Assembly: GCA_016199745.1 (NCBI GenBank) | Contig: JACQFZ010000050.1 | Span: 62,001 to 126,000, forward strand | Length of the DNA: 64,000 nt | Source of the DNA: Gammaproteobacteria bacterium | GTDB taxonomy: Bacteria; Pseudomonadota; Gammaproteobacteria; Acidiferrobacterales; Sulfurifustaceae | Direction of reading: 5' to 3' | Shown here: positions 43,161 through 52,922 of the stretch, one piece after another | How the letters are laid out: every line of letters begins with the position of its first letter | Position numbering within the stretch: the first letter of the stretch is position 1 | Program-made: the position numbers and the translations under genes | The notes under the pieces: model-generated | The model's input: only the letters and a program-made list of their open reading frames with translations | The model's database searches: none | Told to the model about the DNA's origin: nothing

Positions 43161-43904
43161 TTACTTCACCAGTTCGTTCAACTTCGTCGCCAACTCGGCG
43201 ACCGAGGAAAGCTTCACACCGGCCTTACGTTTCGGCGGTTCGGTAACCTTGACGATCTTGAGGCGCGGCGTCACATCGACGCCGAGATCGGCCGGCGTAA
43301 CGATATCGAGCGGCTTCTTTTTCGCCTTCATGATCGCCGGCAAGCCGGCGTAACGTGGTTGGTTCAAACGCAGGTCCACTGTCAGCACCGCCGGCAATTT
43401 CACCGTCAGCTTCTCCAAGCCACCGTCGACTTCGCGCGTGATCTCCGCAGCGCCATCGGTCAGCGCCAACTTGGAAACGAAAGTGCCTTGCGACCAGTTG
43501 AGCAGCGCCGCCAACATCTGACCGGTTTGATTGCAGTCGTCGTCGATCGCCTGCTTGCCGACGAAAACGATTTGCGGATTTTCTTTGGCGACTAACGCCT
43601 TCAACGCTTTGGCTACCGCTAACGGCTCAGTCTCGCCGTCGGTCTTCACCAGGATGCCGCGATCGGCGCCCATGGCGAGCGCGGTACGGATAACGTCTTG
43701 CGACTTATCCGGCCCGATCGACACCGCGACGATTTCGGTCGCCTTGCCCGATTCACGCAGCTTGACCGCTTCTTCAACGGCGATTTCGTCGAACGGGTTC
43801 ATCGACATTTTGACGTTGTCGGTCTCGACGCCGGTGCCGTTGGCTTTCACCCGGATGTTGACGTTGAAATCGACGACTCGTTTTACCGCAACGAATATCT
43901 TCAT
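43161..43904 (-). CDS. etfB: electron transfer flavoprotein beta subunit
   Basis: A 247-residue EtfB. It has the N-terminal [53 protein letters not shown] and the AMP-binding [19 protein letters not shown] signature. It pairs with EtfA in one operon (gap 5 bases). A strong hairpin lies only about 29 bases before its start, so transcription from the upstream dimethylglycine dehydrogenase gene is probably stopped there and etfBA would need its own promoter or rely on readthrough. Confidence 0.95.
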   Translation of the reverse strand: MKIFVAVKRVVDFNVNIRVKANGTGVETDNVKMSMNPFDEIAVEEAVKLRESGKATEIVAVSIGPDKSQDVIRTALAMGADRGILVKTDGETEPLAVAKALKALVAKENPQIVFVGKQAIDDDCNQTGQMLAALLNWSQGTFVSKLALTDGAAEITREVDGGLEKLTVKLPAVLTVDLRLNQPRYAGLPAIMKAKKKPLDIVTPADLGVDVTPRLKIVKVTEPPKRKAGVKLSSVAELATKLNELVK

Positions 43905-43932
43905 TTGCCTTATCCACTCTTCATGACGCTAT

Positions 43933-43958
43933 AAAAAAGTCGTAGGGCGACTTTTTTT
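43933..43958 (-). terminator. terminator between dimethylglycine dehydrogenase and etfB
   Basis: AAAAAAGTCG and CGACTTTTTT arms with a short loop make a strong intrinsic terminator that would work in both directions. It stands about 100 bases after the dimethylglycine dehydrogenase stop and about 29 bases before the etfB start. Confidence 0.85.
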
Positions 43959-43973
43959 GAAAACTCATAAACA

Positions 43974-44000
43974 CCGGGCGCGGTTACGAACCGCGCCCGG
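43974..44000. terminator. GC-rich hairpin after dimethylglycine dehydrogenase
   Basis: CCGGGCGCGGTT and AACCGCGCCCGG pair perfectly around a three-base loop. There is no long T-run, but it directly precedes the terminator at 43933-43958 in the direction of transcription and may add to it or protect the message end. Confidence 0.65.
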
Positions 44001-44057
44001 GAGCCTCGTTTACAGCGGGCATCATAACTAAAAACGGTACCGAGAAAACCTTACTAA

Positions 44058-46514
44058 CTAGGCTCGCAATTTCGCGTTGTCCGGATCGTACGGCGACTCG
44101 ACTACGACCGTGGCCTTCTTGCGCTCGCCGAGGATCTCGATCTCAAGCTGGGTGCCGACTTCGGCGAATTCCGGCTTGATGTAGCCCAACGCCAGGCTCT
44201 TGCCGAGCACGTGGCCGTAGTAACCGGCGGTGGCGCGACCGACCATCTTGCCGTCGACGAACAACGGCTCGTTGCCGAGCGGATCCGCATCTTTCACACC
44301 GTGCACTTCGAGCGTGATGAAACGGTGCGGCACACCGTCTTTCAATTGCTTCTCGAGCGCGGCCTTGCCGGCGAATTCCGGCTTCTTCATGCGCACGAAA
44401 CGGTCGAGACCGGTTTCGAACGGGGTGTAGTCGCGGGTCATGTCCGAGCCCCACATGCGGTAGGACTTCTCGAGACGCATCGATTCCATCGCCCGCAGAC
44501 CGAACATGCACATGCCGAATTCTTTACCGGCATCGACCAGCAGGTCGAACAACGAGTTGGCGTACTCGATCGGGAAGTGCAATTCCCAGCCGAGCTCGCC
44601 GATGAAGTTCACGCGCAGCGCGTAGACGTCGGCGGCGTAACCGACTTCGATGTTCTGCGCCGTCAACCACGGGAAGCTGTCGTTGTCGAGCTTGGTGTCG
44701 GTGAGCTTCGCCAACACTTCGCGCGACTTCGGTCCGGCGAGAATGAACGCGCCGCGGCTCATGGTGATGTTGCGCACCTGTACCGAACCGTCGCTCGGCA
44801 AGTTCTTCACGAGGAAGTCGTTGTCGTGACGATCGGCGGCAGCGGCGCTGACGACGTAGAAATAATTCTCCGCCATCTTGGTGATGGTGAACTCAGAGAT
44901 GATGCCGCCGCGCTTGTTCAACGCATGCGACAACGCCATACGACCGATCTTGGCCGGCACCTTGTTGGCGACGAGCTTGTCGAGCCAGGCTTCAGCGCCC
45001 GGGCCGGTCACTTCGTGCTTGGTGAACGCCGACAGATCGAGCAGGCCGACCTTCTCGCGCACCGTGCGGCATTCGTTGCCGACGTGCTCGAAGTAATTGC
45101 TGCGACGGAAGCTCCAAACGTCCTTCGCCTCGACGCCCTTCGGCGCGAACCAGTTGGCGCGTTCCCAACCGAAGCGTTGACCGAACACCGCACCCATCGC
45201 CTTCAACTTCGGATAGATCGGGCTGGTCTTGTTCGGACGACCGTCGTGACGTTCTTCGTCCGGATAGTGAACCGTGAACACTTCACGGTAGGTCTCTTCG
45301 TTCTTGGCAACGACGTACTTCTTGCTGGCGTACGCGCCGAAACGACGCGGGTCGGTGGCGAGCATGTCGATGCCCGGCTCACCTTCGGTGATCCACTCGG
45401 CGAGCTGCCAGCCAGAACCGCCGGCGGCGGTGACGCCGAAGCTGTGGCCTTCGTTGAGCCAGAGATTACGCACGCCCCACGCCGGTCCGATCAAGGGGCT
45501 GCCGTCCGGGGTGTAGGAAATCGGGCCGTTGACGATGGTCTTGATGCCGGTGTGTTCCAAACACGGCACGCGCTTCATCGCCGCTTCGACGTGCGGCAAC
45601 AGACGATCGAGGTCGCCGTCGAACAGGGTCTTGCCGAACCAATCCGGCACGCCATCGGCGAACCGCGCCGGTGCGCCCTTCTCGTAAGGTCCAAGGATCC
45701 AGCCCATGCGCTCTTCACGCAGGTAATACGAAGCGTCGGACTCACGCAGCACGGCCAGCTCATGGCCGCCAGCTTGGCGATACTTCTTCAGCTCTTCGGA
45801 TTCGTTATAAACGATGTACTGGTGTTCGACCGGAATCGCCGGCACGTTGACGCCGAACATGCGGCCGGTTTCGCGCGCGTAATTGCCGGTCGCGCAGACG
45901 ACGTGTTCGCAAACGATGTCGCCCTTGTCGGTCTTGACCTTCCACTCGCCCGACGCCGTCTTCTCGACGCCGATAACTTTGGTGTGCTCGTAGATTTCGG
46001 CACCACGGTTACGCGCGCCTTTGCGCAGCGCCATGGTGAGATCGACCGGAGCAATGTGGCCGTCATCCGGGTGATACAGCGCGCCGACGATCTTCTTCGT
46101 GTCTTTGCCGTCGCCGAGGTTCACCAGCGGCCAGAGTTTCTTTACGTCTTCGGGAGTGATGACTTCAAAGGGAACGCCGATGGTGTTGGCGGTGCCGCAA
46201 TATTTGAGGTATTCGTCCATGCGGGCGCGGTTGGTCGCGAGGCGCAGGTTGCCGGTGACGTGGAAACTGACGTCCTGACCGGTTTCTTCGTGAAGCTTCT
46301 TATAGAGGTCGACCGAGTACTTGTGCAGCTGGCCGACGGTGTAGCTCATGTTGAACAACGGCAACAATCCGGCAGCATGCCAGGTAGAGCCGGCGGTCAA
46401 TTCGCTGCGCTCGACGAGCACGACGTCCGACCAACCTTTCTTCGCTAAATGGTACAGCGTGCTGACGCCAACAACGCCGCCGCCGATCACTACTACCCGG
46501 GCCTGGGTCTTCAT
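44058..46514 (-). CDS. dimethylglycine dehydrogenase (FAD oxidoreductase-GcvT fusion)
   Basis: An 818-residue enzyme of the DMGDH/sarcosine dehydrogenase type. The N-terminal FAD domain (VVVIGGGVVGVSTLYHLA) includes His46 in GSTWHAAGLL, the residue that carries covalent FAD in relatives. The middle is DAO-type (NEGHSFGVTAAGGSGWQLAE). The C-terminal half is an aminomethyltransferase-like folate domain (VGLLDLSAFTKHEVTGPGAE ... GLRAMESMRLEKSYRMWGSD). It demethylates dimethylglycine to sarcosine, giving methylene-THF and electrons to ETF, whose genes follow. A sarcosine dehydrogenase role is possible, but soxBDAG nearby makes dimethylglycine the better guess. Confidence 0.9.
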   Translation of the reverse strand: MKTQARVVVIGGGVVGVSTLYHLAKKGWSDVVLVERSELTAGSTWHAAGLLPLFNMSYTVGQLHKYSVDLYKKLHEETGQDVSFHVTGNLRLATNRARMDEYLKYCGTANTIGVPFEVITPEDVKKLWPLVNLGDGKDTKKIVGALYHPDDGHIAPVDLTMALRKGARNRGAEIYEHTKVIGVEKTASGEWKVKTDKGDIVCEHVVCATGNYARETGRMFGVNVPAIPVEHQYIVYNESEELKKYRQAGGHELAVLRESDASYYLREERMGWILGPYEKGAPARFADGVPDWFGKTLFDGDLDRLLPHVEAAMKRVPCLEHTGIKTIVNGPISYTPDGSPLIGPAWGVRNLWLNEGHSFGVTAAGGSGWQLAEWITEGEPGIDMLATDPRRFGAYASKKYVVAKNEETYREVFTVHYPDEERHDGRPNKTSPIYPKLKAMGAVFGQRFGWERANWFAPKGVEAKDVWSFRRSNYFEHVGNECRTVREKVGLLDLSAFTKHEVTGPGAEAWLDKLVANKVPAKIGRMALSHALNKRGGIISEFTITKMAENYFYVVSAAAADRHDNDFLVKNLPSDGSVQVRNITMSRGAFILAGPKSREVLAKLTDTKLDNDSFPWLTAQNIEVGYAADVYALRVNFIGELGWELHFPIEYANSLFDLLVDAGKEFGMCMFGLRAMESMRLEKSYRMWGSDMTRDYTPFETGLDRFVRMKKPEFAGKAALEKQLKDGVPHRFITLEVHGVKDADPLGNEPLFVDGKMVGRATAGYYGHVLGKSLALGYIKPEFAEVGTQLEIEILGERKKATVVVESPYDPDNAKLRA

Positions 46515-46972
46515 CGTCTTGATTTACCTCTGTTTGATTTGGCCACGATCTCGGGCCAAGGACTCACGCAGATTTGGCGAAAAACTCCCTCGCCGCCGCG
46601 CACCATATGGAATGGCGCTAAGTTTAGCCAGCACCAAAGTGTAGACGGCTCCAATTGCGACGATCGATGTTGGAAATACGTCATGCCCTTCCGCTAGCTT
46701 TGCCCACCCTAAACCCACCTCGCTTTAGGGGAAGATTTCCGGTGGGGCTGACGCAATCAAGCAATGGGGCGGCGAATTGGAAAAACTGCCACCCAAAACA
46801 ACTTTATAAATTGGAGTCCGTAAGTATAGGTAGCGTGAGGCAGTGGGACCAGAGGGCACTTGGTTCTAGGACATGAGTCGCGGCGCAGGGTTGGCGGCTC
46901 GCTTTGGACCCGTGCCAGACGACAGCATCAGTGTCGTTTCTGCTTCTGATTCAACGGATGGCGAGTCATCGG
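46515..46972. other. divergent promoter region
   Basis: About 460 bases between the divergent dimethylglycine dehydrogenase and folC genes. It should hold both promoters. No RNA gene, riboswitch or coding frame was recognised; the open frames crossing it match no family. Confidence 0.4.
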
Positions 46973-48328
46973 ATGCAACCTCAAACGCTCGACGATTGGT
47001 TAGTCTACATCGATCAGCTTCTCCCGAAGCCGGTCCCGTGCAGTTTGGAGCGGGTCAATACGGTCAAGCAAGCGCTTGGCCTCGCACCCCAGTTCCCGAT
47101 CATCGTCGTCGGCGGCACCAACGGTAAAGGCTCGACCTGCGCGTTTCTCGAAGCGATGCTGACGAGCGACGGCCACCACGTCGGCTGCTACACCTCGCCG
47201 CATCTACTCCGCTATAACGAACGCGTCCGGTTTGATCGGCGCGAAGCCAGCGACGAGGCCTTGTGCCAAGCATTCGCCGCCGTCGAACAAGCCCGCGGCG
47301 AGACGCCGCTTAGCTACTTCGAATTCGGCACTCTGGCGGCGATGGTGTTGTTCGAACAAGTCGGAGTCGACATTGCCATCCTCGAAGTAGGCCTAGGCGG
47401 CCGGCTTGACGCCGTGAACGCTTTCGATAGCGATTGCGCCATCATTACCAGCATTGAAATCGACCACGTGGAAACGCTGGGAGACACCCGCGAAGCCATC
47501 GGCCTGGAAAAAGCCGGCATATTTCGTACCGGTAAGCCGGCGGTCTGTGCCGAGCCGCGGGTACCGATTTCGCTCTTTCAGTACGCACGCGACTTGGGTA
47601 CCCATTTCATCCAGGTCGGCTGGGAGTTCTCTTACAACGCCAACGAGTTGCGCTGGACCTATAACGGTACCGGTGGCATATCGCGCGTGCTGCCATTACC
47701 GACGTTGTACGGCCCCTATCAACTGTCGAATGCCAGCGCCGCCATCGCCGCGCTCGATCAAATCCGCGACCGGCTAGCCGTCAGCGATCAGGCGATTCAG
47801 CGCGGGTTACTCTCTGCCGGTCTGATCGGTCGTTTTCAGGTACTGCAACGGCATCCGACCTTGATTCTCGATGTCGCGCACAATCCGCATGCGGCAGCGG
47901 CACTCGCCGAGAACCTCACCACCCTCGGTACGTCGCATCACACCATCGCCGTGTTCGCGATTCTCAACGACAAGGACATCCGTGGGGTCGTGCGGGCCGT
48001 GCGCCAACCGATCGATCAATGGCTAGTCGCCGATCTACGCGAACCGCGCGGCAGCACCGCCGCAGACCTCAAGCAAATTCTAGAAAGCGAGGGTATCGTC
48101 GGGGAAATCCTGACGTTTGAAAATCCTGCCGCGGCGTACATACACGCCTGTAAGATCGCCGACCCGACCGAAGATCGCGTGGTCGTTTTCGGTTCCTTTC
48201 ATACCGTTGCTGAAGTGGTGCATCACGGTGAGCGCTTGCGTGCCGGCGCCAACGGCGATAACGCGCTCGCCGCCACTGAAGCCGTTGCGCCATCTTCAGA
48301 CCGACCACGACCACTCAGTCGAATTTAA
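46973..48328 (+). CDS. folC: bifunctional dihydrofolate/folylpolyglutamate synthase
   Basis: A 451-residue FolC from ATG 46973 (MQPQTLDDWLVYIDQL, the usual start; ATG 46958 is also possible). The ATP loop is VVGGTNGKGSTCAFLEAML, with YTSPHLLRYNERVRFDRRE, the EVGLGGRLDAVNAF motif, and a C-terminal Mur-ligase domain (LILDVAHNPHAAAALAENL). It adds glutamates to tetrahydrofolate, which holds the cofactor in the cell and on folate enzymes. FolC is usually near accD; here it precedes glyA and soxBDAG, pointing to a special supply of polyglutamyl-THF for demethylation. I cannot tell whether it is the only copy in the genome. Confidence 0.93.
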   Translation: MQPQTLDDWLVYIDQLLPKPVPCSLERVNTVKQALGLAPQFPIIVVGGTNGKGSTCAFLEAMLTSDGHHVGCYTSPHLLRYNERVRFDRREASDEALCQAFAAVEQARGETPLSYFEFGTLAAMVLFEQVGVDIAILEVGLGGRLDAVNAFDSDCAIITSIEIDHVETLGDTREAIGLEKAGIFRTGKPAVCAEPRVPISLFQYARDLGTHFIQVGWEFSYNANELRWTYNGTGGISRVLPLPTLYGPYQLSNASAAIAALDQIRDRLAVSDQAIQRGLLSAGLIGRFQVLQRHPTLILDVAHNPHAAAALAENLTTLGTSHHTIAVFAILNDKDIRGVVRAVRQPIDQWLVADLREPRGSTAADLKQILESEGIVGEILTFENPAAAYIHACKIADPTEDRVVVFGSFHTVAEVVHHGERLRAGANGDNALAATEAVAPSSDRPRPLSRI

Positions 48329-48439
48329 GCAACGTTATGTCGCCTGAGTAACAAACCCACTTACCCCCCTCCGTAGAATGCCTCATGATATAGACTCTGT
48401 GCGCAATCACGCGGCAGGGTTAAATCTATGGGGGAATTG

Positions 48440-49696
48440 ATGTTTTCAAAGCGCGATCGTATTCAGGGCTTCGATAATGAGCTGTCCGCCGCCATTGCGA
48501 AGGAGCAACAACGTCAAGAAGACCACGTCGAGCTAATCGCGTCGGAAAATTACGTGAGCCAGCGCGTGCTGGAAGCCCAAGGTTCGGTGCTGACGAACAA
48601 GTACGCCGAAGGTTATCCGGGTAAACGTTATTACGGCGGCTGCGAGTTTGTCGATATTGCCGAGCAACTCGCGATTGATCGCGTCAAAAAACTGTTCGGC
48701 GCCGATTACGCCAACGTCCAGCCGCACTCCGGTTCGCAAGCCAACGCCGCGGTGTACATGGCGCTGGTCAACCCGGGCGATACCGTCCTCGGCATGAGCT
48801 TGGCCCACGGCGGTCACTTGACCCACGGCGCCAAGGTCAACTTCTCCGGCAAGATCTACAACGCCGTGCAGTACGGCTTGAACGAGAAGACCGGCGAGAT
48901 CGACTACGATCGCATGGCCGAGCTCGCTCTCGAACACAAGCCGAAGATGATCATCGCCGGCTTCTCGGCGTACTCGCGCAAGCTCGACTTCCCACGCTTC
49001 CGTAAGATCGCCGACAGCGTCGGTGCTTACCTGTTCGTCGACATGGCGCACGTTGCCGGCTTGATCGCTGCGGGCCTGTATCCGAATCCGTTACCGATCG
49101 CCGACGTCGTCACCACCACCACGCACAAGACGCTACGCGGTCCGCGCGGCGGCGTCATTCTGTGCCGCGCCAATCCGGAGATCGAGAAGAAGCTGAACTC
49201 GATCGTATTCCCCGGCATTCAAGGCGGCCCGCTGATGCACGTCATCGCCGCCAAGGCCGTGGCATTCCTCGAAGCGCTGCAGCCGGAATTCAAGGCGTAT
49301 CAGCAACAGGTCATCGACAACGCCAAAGCCATGGCCGAGGTATTCACCTCACGCGGCTTCAAGATCGTCTCCGGCGGCACCGACAATCACCTATTCTTAC
49401 TAGACTTGGTGAACAAAGGCGTTACCGGCAAAGACACCGAAGCGCGCCTCGGCGCAGCGCATATCACCGTCAATAAAAACGCGGTGCCGAACGATCCGCA
49501 ATCGCCGTTCATTACCAGCGGCATTCGCATCGGCACCCCGGCGGCGACTACGCGCGGCTTCAAGACCGCCGAAGTGAAGGATCTCGCCACCTGGATCTGC
49601 GACCTGATCGACAACCCCAAGGATGACGCTGTCGTCGAACGTGTGCGCAAGCAAGTATCGGCGCTCTGTGCGAAGTTTCCGGTCTACGCTGACTAG
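48440..49696 (+). CDS. glyA: serine hydroxymethyltransferase
   Basis: A 418-residue PLP enzyme of full length. Signatures: [72 protein letters not shown] and the PLP lysine in [13 protein letters not shown]. It interconverts glycine plus methylene-THF and serine plus THF. ATG 48440 has GGGGG just upstream and matches the family start MFSKRD; ATG 48428 is in frame but less likely. In this locus it consumes glycine and the C1 units released by dimethylglycine dehydrogenase and sarcosine oxidase. Confidence 0.96.
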   Translation: MFSKRDRIQGFDNELSAAIAKEQQRQEDHVELIASENYVSQRVLEAQGSVLTNKYAEGYPGKRYYGGCEFVDIAEQLAIDRVKKLFGADYANVQPHSGSQANAAVYMALVNPGDTVLGMSLAHGGHLTHGAKVNFSGKIYNAVQYGLNEKTGEIDYDRMAELALEHKPKMIIAGFSAYSRKLDFPRFRKIADSVGAYLFVDMAHVAGLIAAGLYPNPLPIADVVTTTTHKTLRGPRGGVILCRANPEIEKKLNSIVFPGIQGGPLMHVIAAKAVAFLEALQPEFKAYQQQVIDNAKAMAEVFTSRGFKIVSGGTDNHLFLLDLVNKGVTGKDTEARLGAAHITVNKNAVPNDPQSPFITSGIRIGTPAATTRGFKTAEVKDLATWICDLIDNPKDDAVVERVRKQVSALCAKFPVYAD

Positions 49697-49707
49697 CCTC
49701 GATATGT

Positions 49708-49737
49708 AACCCCTCTCCTGCCCGGGAGAGGGGGTTT
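49708..49737. repeat. CCCCTCTCC hairpin repeat between glyA and sdaA
   Basis: AACCCCTCTCCTGCCCGGGAGAGGGGGTT forms a near-perfect stem, almost the same as the inner hairpin at 27680-27706. It lies 12 bases after the glyA stop and 15 before the sdaA start. It may reduce transcript continuity between the two genes. Confidence 0.75.
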
Positions 49738-49751
49738 AACCGGATAGTCCA

Positions 49752-51131
49752 ATGGCCATTAGCGTTTTTGATTTGTTCAAGATCGGTATCGGCCCATCCA
49801 GCTCGCATACGGTGGGCCCCATGAAAGCCTCGCTGACGTTTGCCCGCGGCCTCCAAGAGCAAAATTTACTGGACAAGGTTCGTTCCGTTCGAATCGATTT
49901 GTACGGTTCGCTCGGTGCTACCGGTAAGGGTCACGGTAGCGACAAAGCGGTTTTGCTCGGACTGGAAGGCGAAGCGCCGGATCAAATCGACCCGGCACTC
50001 ATCGCCGATCGACTGCAACAGATCCGCTCGCAAAAGGCCCTGACTCTGCTCGGCACGCATCGCATCGATTTCGATGAGCCCAAACAGCTCATCTTCCATC
50101 GTAAGGAAACGCTGCCGTTTCACCCGAACGGTATGTGCTTTACGGCGTCTGACGGCGTCGGGACCGAGCTCTATAAAAAGATTTATTACTCCGTCGGTGG
50201 CGGCTTCGTCGTCGACGAAGCCGCGGCCGGCGCCGATCGCATCGTCCCAGACGAGACGCCACTGCGCTATCCATTCAAGTCGGGTGCCGACTTATTGCGC
50301 TTGTGCCAAGAACACAAGTTGTCCTTCAGCCAGATCATGCTGGAAAACGAGAAGGCCTGGCGGCCGGAAGCAGAGACTCGGGCCGGTCTGCTAAAGATAT
50401 GGCAAGCGATGCAAGATTGCGTCAAACGCGGTTACCAGCAAGAAGGCGTGTTGCCGGGCGGCATGAAAGTGAAACGCCGCGCCGCCGAGATGTACCGCAA
50501 GTTGAGTGGCTCGCCCGAGGCGGCGCTGCGCGACCCGCTGACCGCGATGGATTGGGTCAACCTGTATGCGCTTGCGGTAAACGAAGAAAACGCCGCTGGC
50601 GGTCGTGTCGTAACTGCGCCAACCAATGGCGCGGCTGGAATCATCCCGGCAGTACTGCACTACTACTATCGTTTTATTCACGGTGCCAATGATGATGGTG
50701 TGGTTCGCTTCCTGCTGACCGCCGGTGCCATCGGTATCCTATATAAAGAAAACGCCTCGATCTCCGGCGCCGAAGTCGGTTGCCAAGGTGAGGTCGGCGT
50801 CGCCTGCTCTATGGCGGCCGGTGCCATCGCCGAGGTCACGGGCGGTACGCCGGAACAAGTCGAGAACGCTGCCGAAATCGGCATGGAGCACAACTTAGGT
50901 CTCACGTGCGATCCGGTCGGCGGTCTGGTACAAGTGCCCTGCATCGAGCGCAACGCGATGGGCTCGATCAAGGCGATCAATGCAGCACGCATGGCGTTGC
51001 GCGGCGATGGCAAGCACTTCGTCTCGCTCGACAAGGTGATCAAGACCATGCGCGAGACCGGCGCCGATATGCAGACGAAGTACAAAGAGACTTCTCGTGG
51101 TGGTCTCGCGGTAAACGTAATCGAGTGCTAA
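49752..51131 (+). CDS. sdaA: L-serine ammonia-lyase, iron-sulfur type
   Basis: A 459-residue single-chain serine deaminase. The N-terminal beta-like domain begins [21 protein letters not shown], the family signature. The alpha-like catalytic part has [18 protein letters not shown] and the 4Fe-4S cysteines in [33 protein letters not shown]. It dehydrates serine to pyruvate and ammonia. After glyA and before soxBDAG, it closes the route from betaine methyl groups and glycine to pyruvate. Pseudomonas also keeps a serine deaminase gene with its betaine genes. Confidence 0.95.
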   Translation: MAISVFDLFKIGIGPSSSHTVGPMKASLTFARGLQEQNLLDKVRSVRIDLYGSLGATGKGHGSDKAVLLGLEGEAPDQIDPALIADRLQQIRSQKALTLLGTHRIDFDEPKQLIFHRKETLPFHPNGMCFTASDGVGTELYKKIYYSVGGGFVVDEAAAGADRIVPDETPLRYPFKSGADLLRLCQEHKLSFSQIMLENEKAWRPEAETRAGLLKIWQAMQDCVKRGYQQEGVLPGGMKVKRRAAEMYRKLSGSPEAALRDPLTAMDWVNLYALAVNEENAAGGRVVTAPTNGAAGIIPAVLHYYYRFIHGANDDGVVRFLLTAGAIGILYKENASISGAEVGCQGEVGVACSMAAGAIAEVTGGTPEQVENAAEIGMEHNLGLTCDPVGGLVQVPCIERNAMGSIKAINAARMALRGDGKHFVSLDKVIKTMRETGADMQTKYKETSRGGLAVNVIEC

Positions 51132-51144
51132 AAACGTAGGGTCT

Positions 51145-51166
51145 CCCTCCCCCGCAAGGGGGGAGG
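51145..51166. repeat. CCCTCCCCC hairpin between sdaA and soxB
   Basis: CCCTCCCCC and GGGGGGAGGG pair around a GCAA loop, 14 bases after sdaA. GC-rich, no T-run. It resembles the other CT/GA-rich intergenic hairpins of the window in composition. Confidence 0.6.
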
Positions 51167-51206
51167 GGCGCGCAAATTTCAACGACGTGCCAAACATGGT
51201 TAACGC

Positions 51207-52457
51207 ATGAATAAATACTCGCTATTCAGCCTAGTTCGCAACGCCCTCTCCTATCACGAAAATTGGCAAACCGCCTGGCGCAGCCCTGAGCCTAAGCGCG
51301 AGTACGACGTCATCATCGTCGGCGGCGGCGGCCACGGCCTTGCCACCGCGTACTACCTCGCCAAAGAGCACGGCATCACCAACGTCGCCGTGATCGAGAA
51401 AGGCTACATCGGCGGCGGCAACACCGGTCGTAACACGACCATCGTGCGTTCCAATTATCTGTGGGACGAAGCGACTCACCTCTACGAAAAATCCATGAAG
51501 CTGTGGGAAGGGTTGTCGCAAGACCTGAACTACAACGTCATGTTCAGCCAACGCGGTGTGTTGAACTTAGGTCACTCGCTGCAAGACATGCGCGACATCG
51601 AGCGCCGCGTTAACGCCAATCGCTTGAACGGCGTCGACGGCGAAGTACTGAACGCGCGCCAAGTTAAAGAAATGGTGCCGATCATCAACGACTCGCCGAA
51701 CGCGCGTTACCCGATCCTCGGCGCCTCGTTGCAACGTCGCGCCGGCGTCGCCCGTCACGACGCAGTCGCCTGGGGCTTTGCCCGCGGTGCCGATGCGCGT
51801 GGGGTCGACATCATTCAGCAATGCGAAGTCACCGGCATCCGTCGCGAAGGCGGCAAGGTCGTCGGCGTCGAGACCAGCAAAGGTTTCATCAAGGCGAAGA
51901 AAGTCGCGGTGGTCGCTGCCGGTAATTCGAGCGTAATCGCCAACATGGCCGACCTTCGCTTGCCGGTCGAAAGCCATCCGTTGCAAGCGCTCGTGTCCGA
52001 ACCGATCAAGCCGGTATTGCACACCGTCGTCATGTCGGGCGCGGTGCACGGTTACATCAGCCAATCCGATAAGGGCGATCTCGTCATCGGCGCCGGTATC
52101 GATTCCTACGTCGGCTACGGCCAACGCGGCAGCTTCTCGATCATCGAAGGCACACTGTCAGCAATCTGCGAGCTGTTCCCGATGTTCAGCCGCGTGCGCA
52201 TGAACCGCCAATGGGGCGGCATCGTCGACGTCTGCCCGGATGCGTGCCCGATCATCAGCACGACGCCGATCAAAGGCCTCTACTTCAACTGCGGTTGGGG
52301 CACCGGCGGCTTCAAAGCCACACCGGGTTCGGGTTGGGTGTTTGCGCACACGGTCGCGCAAGATCGCCCGCACGACCTCAACTCAGCGTTCTCTATCGAG
52401 CGATTCTCCACCGGCCACCTCATCGATGAGCATGGGGCGGCGGCAGTAGCGCACTAA
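51207..52457 (+). CDS. soxB: sarcosine oxidase beta subunit
   Basis: A 416-residue flavoprotein. The dinucleotide fold is [20 protein letters not shown], followed by [13 protein letters not shown], and His184 in [11 protein letters not shown], matching the residue that covalently binds FMN in heterotetrameric sarcosine oxidase. This subunit oxidises sarcosine to the imine at the FAD site. The C-terminus has [16 protein letters not shown]. It starts the soxBDAG cluster, in the same order as in Pseudomonas and Corynebacterium. Confidence 0.96.
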   Translation: MNKYSLFSLVRNALSYHENWQTAWRSPEPKREYDVIIVGGGGHGLATAYYLAKEHGITNVAVIEKGYIGGGNTGRNTTIVRSNYLWDEATHLYEKSMKLWEGLSQDLNYNVMFSQRGVLNLGHSLQDMRDIERRVNANRLNGVDGEVLNARQVKEMVPIINDSPNARYPILGASLQRRAGVARHDAVAWGFARGADARGVDIIQQCEVTGIRREGGKVVGVETSKGFIKAKKVAVVAAGNSSVIANMADLRLPVESHPLQALVSEPIKPVLHTVVMSGAVHGYISQSDKGDLVIGAGIDSYVGYGQRGSFSIIEGTLSAICELFPMFSRVRMNRQWGGIVDVCPDACPIISTTPIKGLYFNCGWGTGGFKATPGSGWVFAHTVAQDRPHDLNSAFSIERFSTGHLIDEHGAAAVAH

Positions 52458-52471
52458 CCGGAGTCATCACT

Positions 52472-52753
52472 ATGTTATTGATCACCTGTCCCTGGTGCGG
52501 TGTACGGTCGCAAACCGAATTCTCCTACGGCGGCGAAGCGCACATCGTGCGTCCGCTCGATACCGACGCGATGAACGACGCCGAGTGGGGCGATTACGTA
52601 TTCATGCGCAAAAATTCCAAAGGTCGTCACCTCGAGCAATGGAACCACGCGATGGGTTGCCGGCGCTGGTTCAATGCCGAGCGCGATACCGTGACTTACC
52701 GAATCAAATCCGTCTACAAGGTCGGCGAAAAAGCGCCGGGAGCGGCTGAATGA
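52472..52753 (+). CDS. soxD: sarcosine oxidase delta subunit
   Basis: A 93-residue zinc subunit. Cys6, Cys9 (CPWCG), His59 and Cys63 (NHAMGCRRWF) are in exactly the positions known to bind zinc in crystallised heterotetrameric sarcosine oxidase. It sits between the alpha and beta subunits and has a structural role. It follows soxB by 14 bases. A 169-base gap with a dyad (CCCTGTCCC at 52823 and GGGACAGGG at 52879) separates it from soxA. Confidence 0.95.
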   Translation: MLLITCPWCGVRSQTEFSYGGEAHIVRPLDTDAMNDAEWGDYVFMRKNSKGRHLEQWNHAMGCRRWFNAERDTVTYRIKSVYKVGEKAPGAAE

Positions 52754-52922
52754 TTGCACCTTCGATTACGAACGGCGGCCGTGAATCGGCGTTGCCTTCG
52801 TTCAACATCCCCTCTCCTCTACCCCTGTCCCGGTCGCTCCTGCGCCCGCGACATTCGCGCATCCGTGCGCAGCACAAGGGGACAGGGCAAGTCGGTTCGC
52901 TTTGCGGTTTAAGAGGTGGCGC

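Noticed and set aside
44211-46448. A 745-codon plus-strand open frame opposite the dimethylglycine dehydrogenase gene.
   Set aside because: It is a shadow of the GC-rich third positions of the real minus-strand gene; its translation shows no recognisable domain and is rich in Arg, His and Val.
48329-48439. A glycine riboswitch before glyA.
   Set aside because: Only about 110 bases are available and I could not find the paired aptamer core or its conserved sequence.
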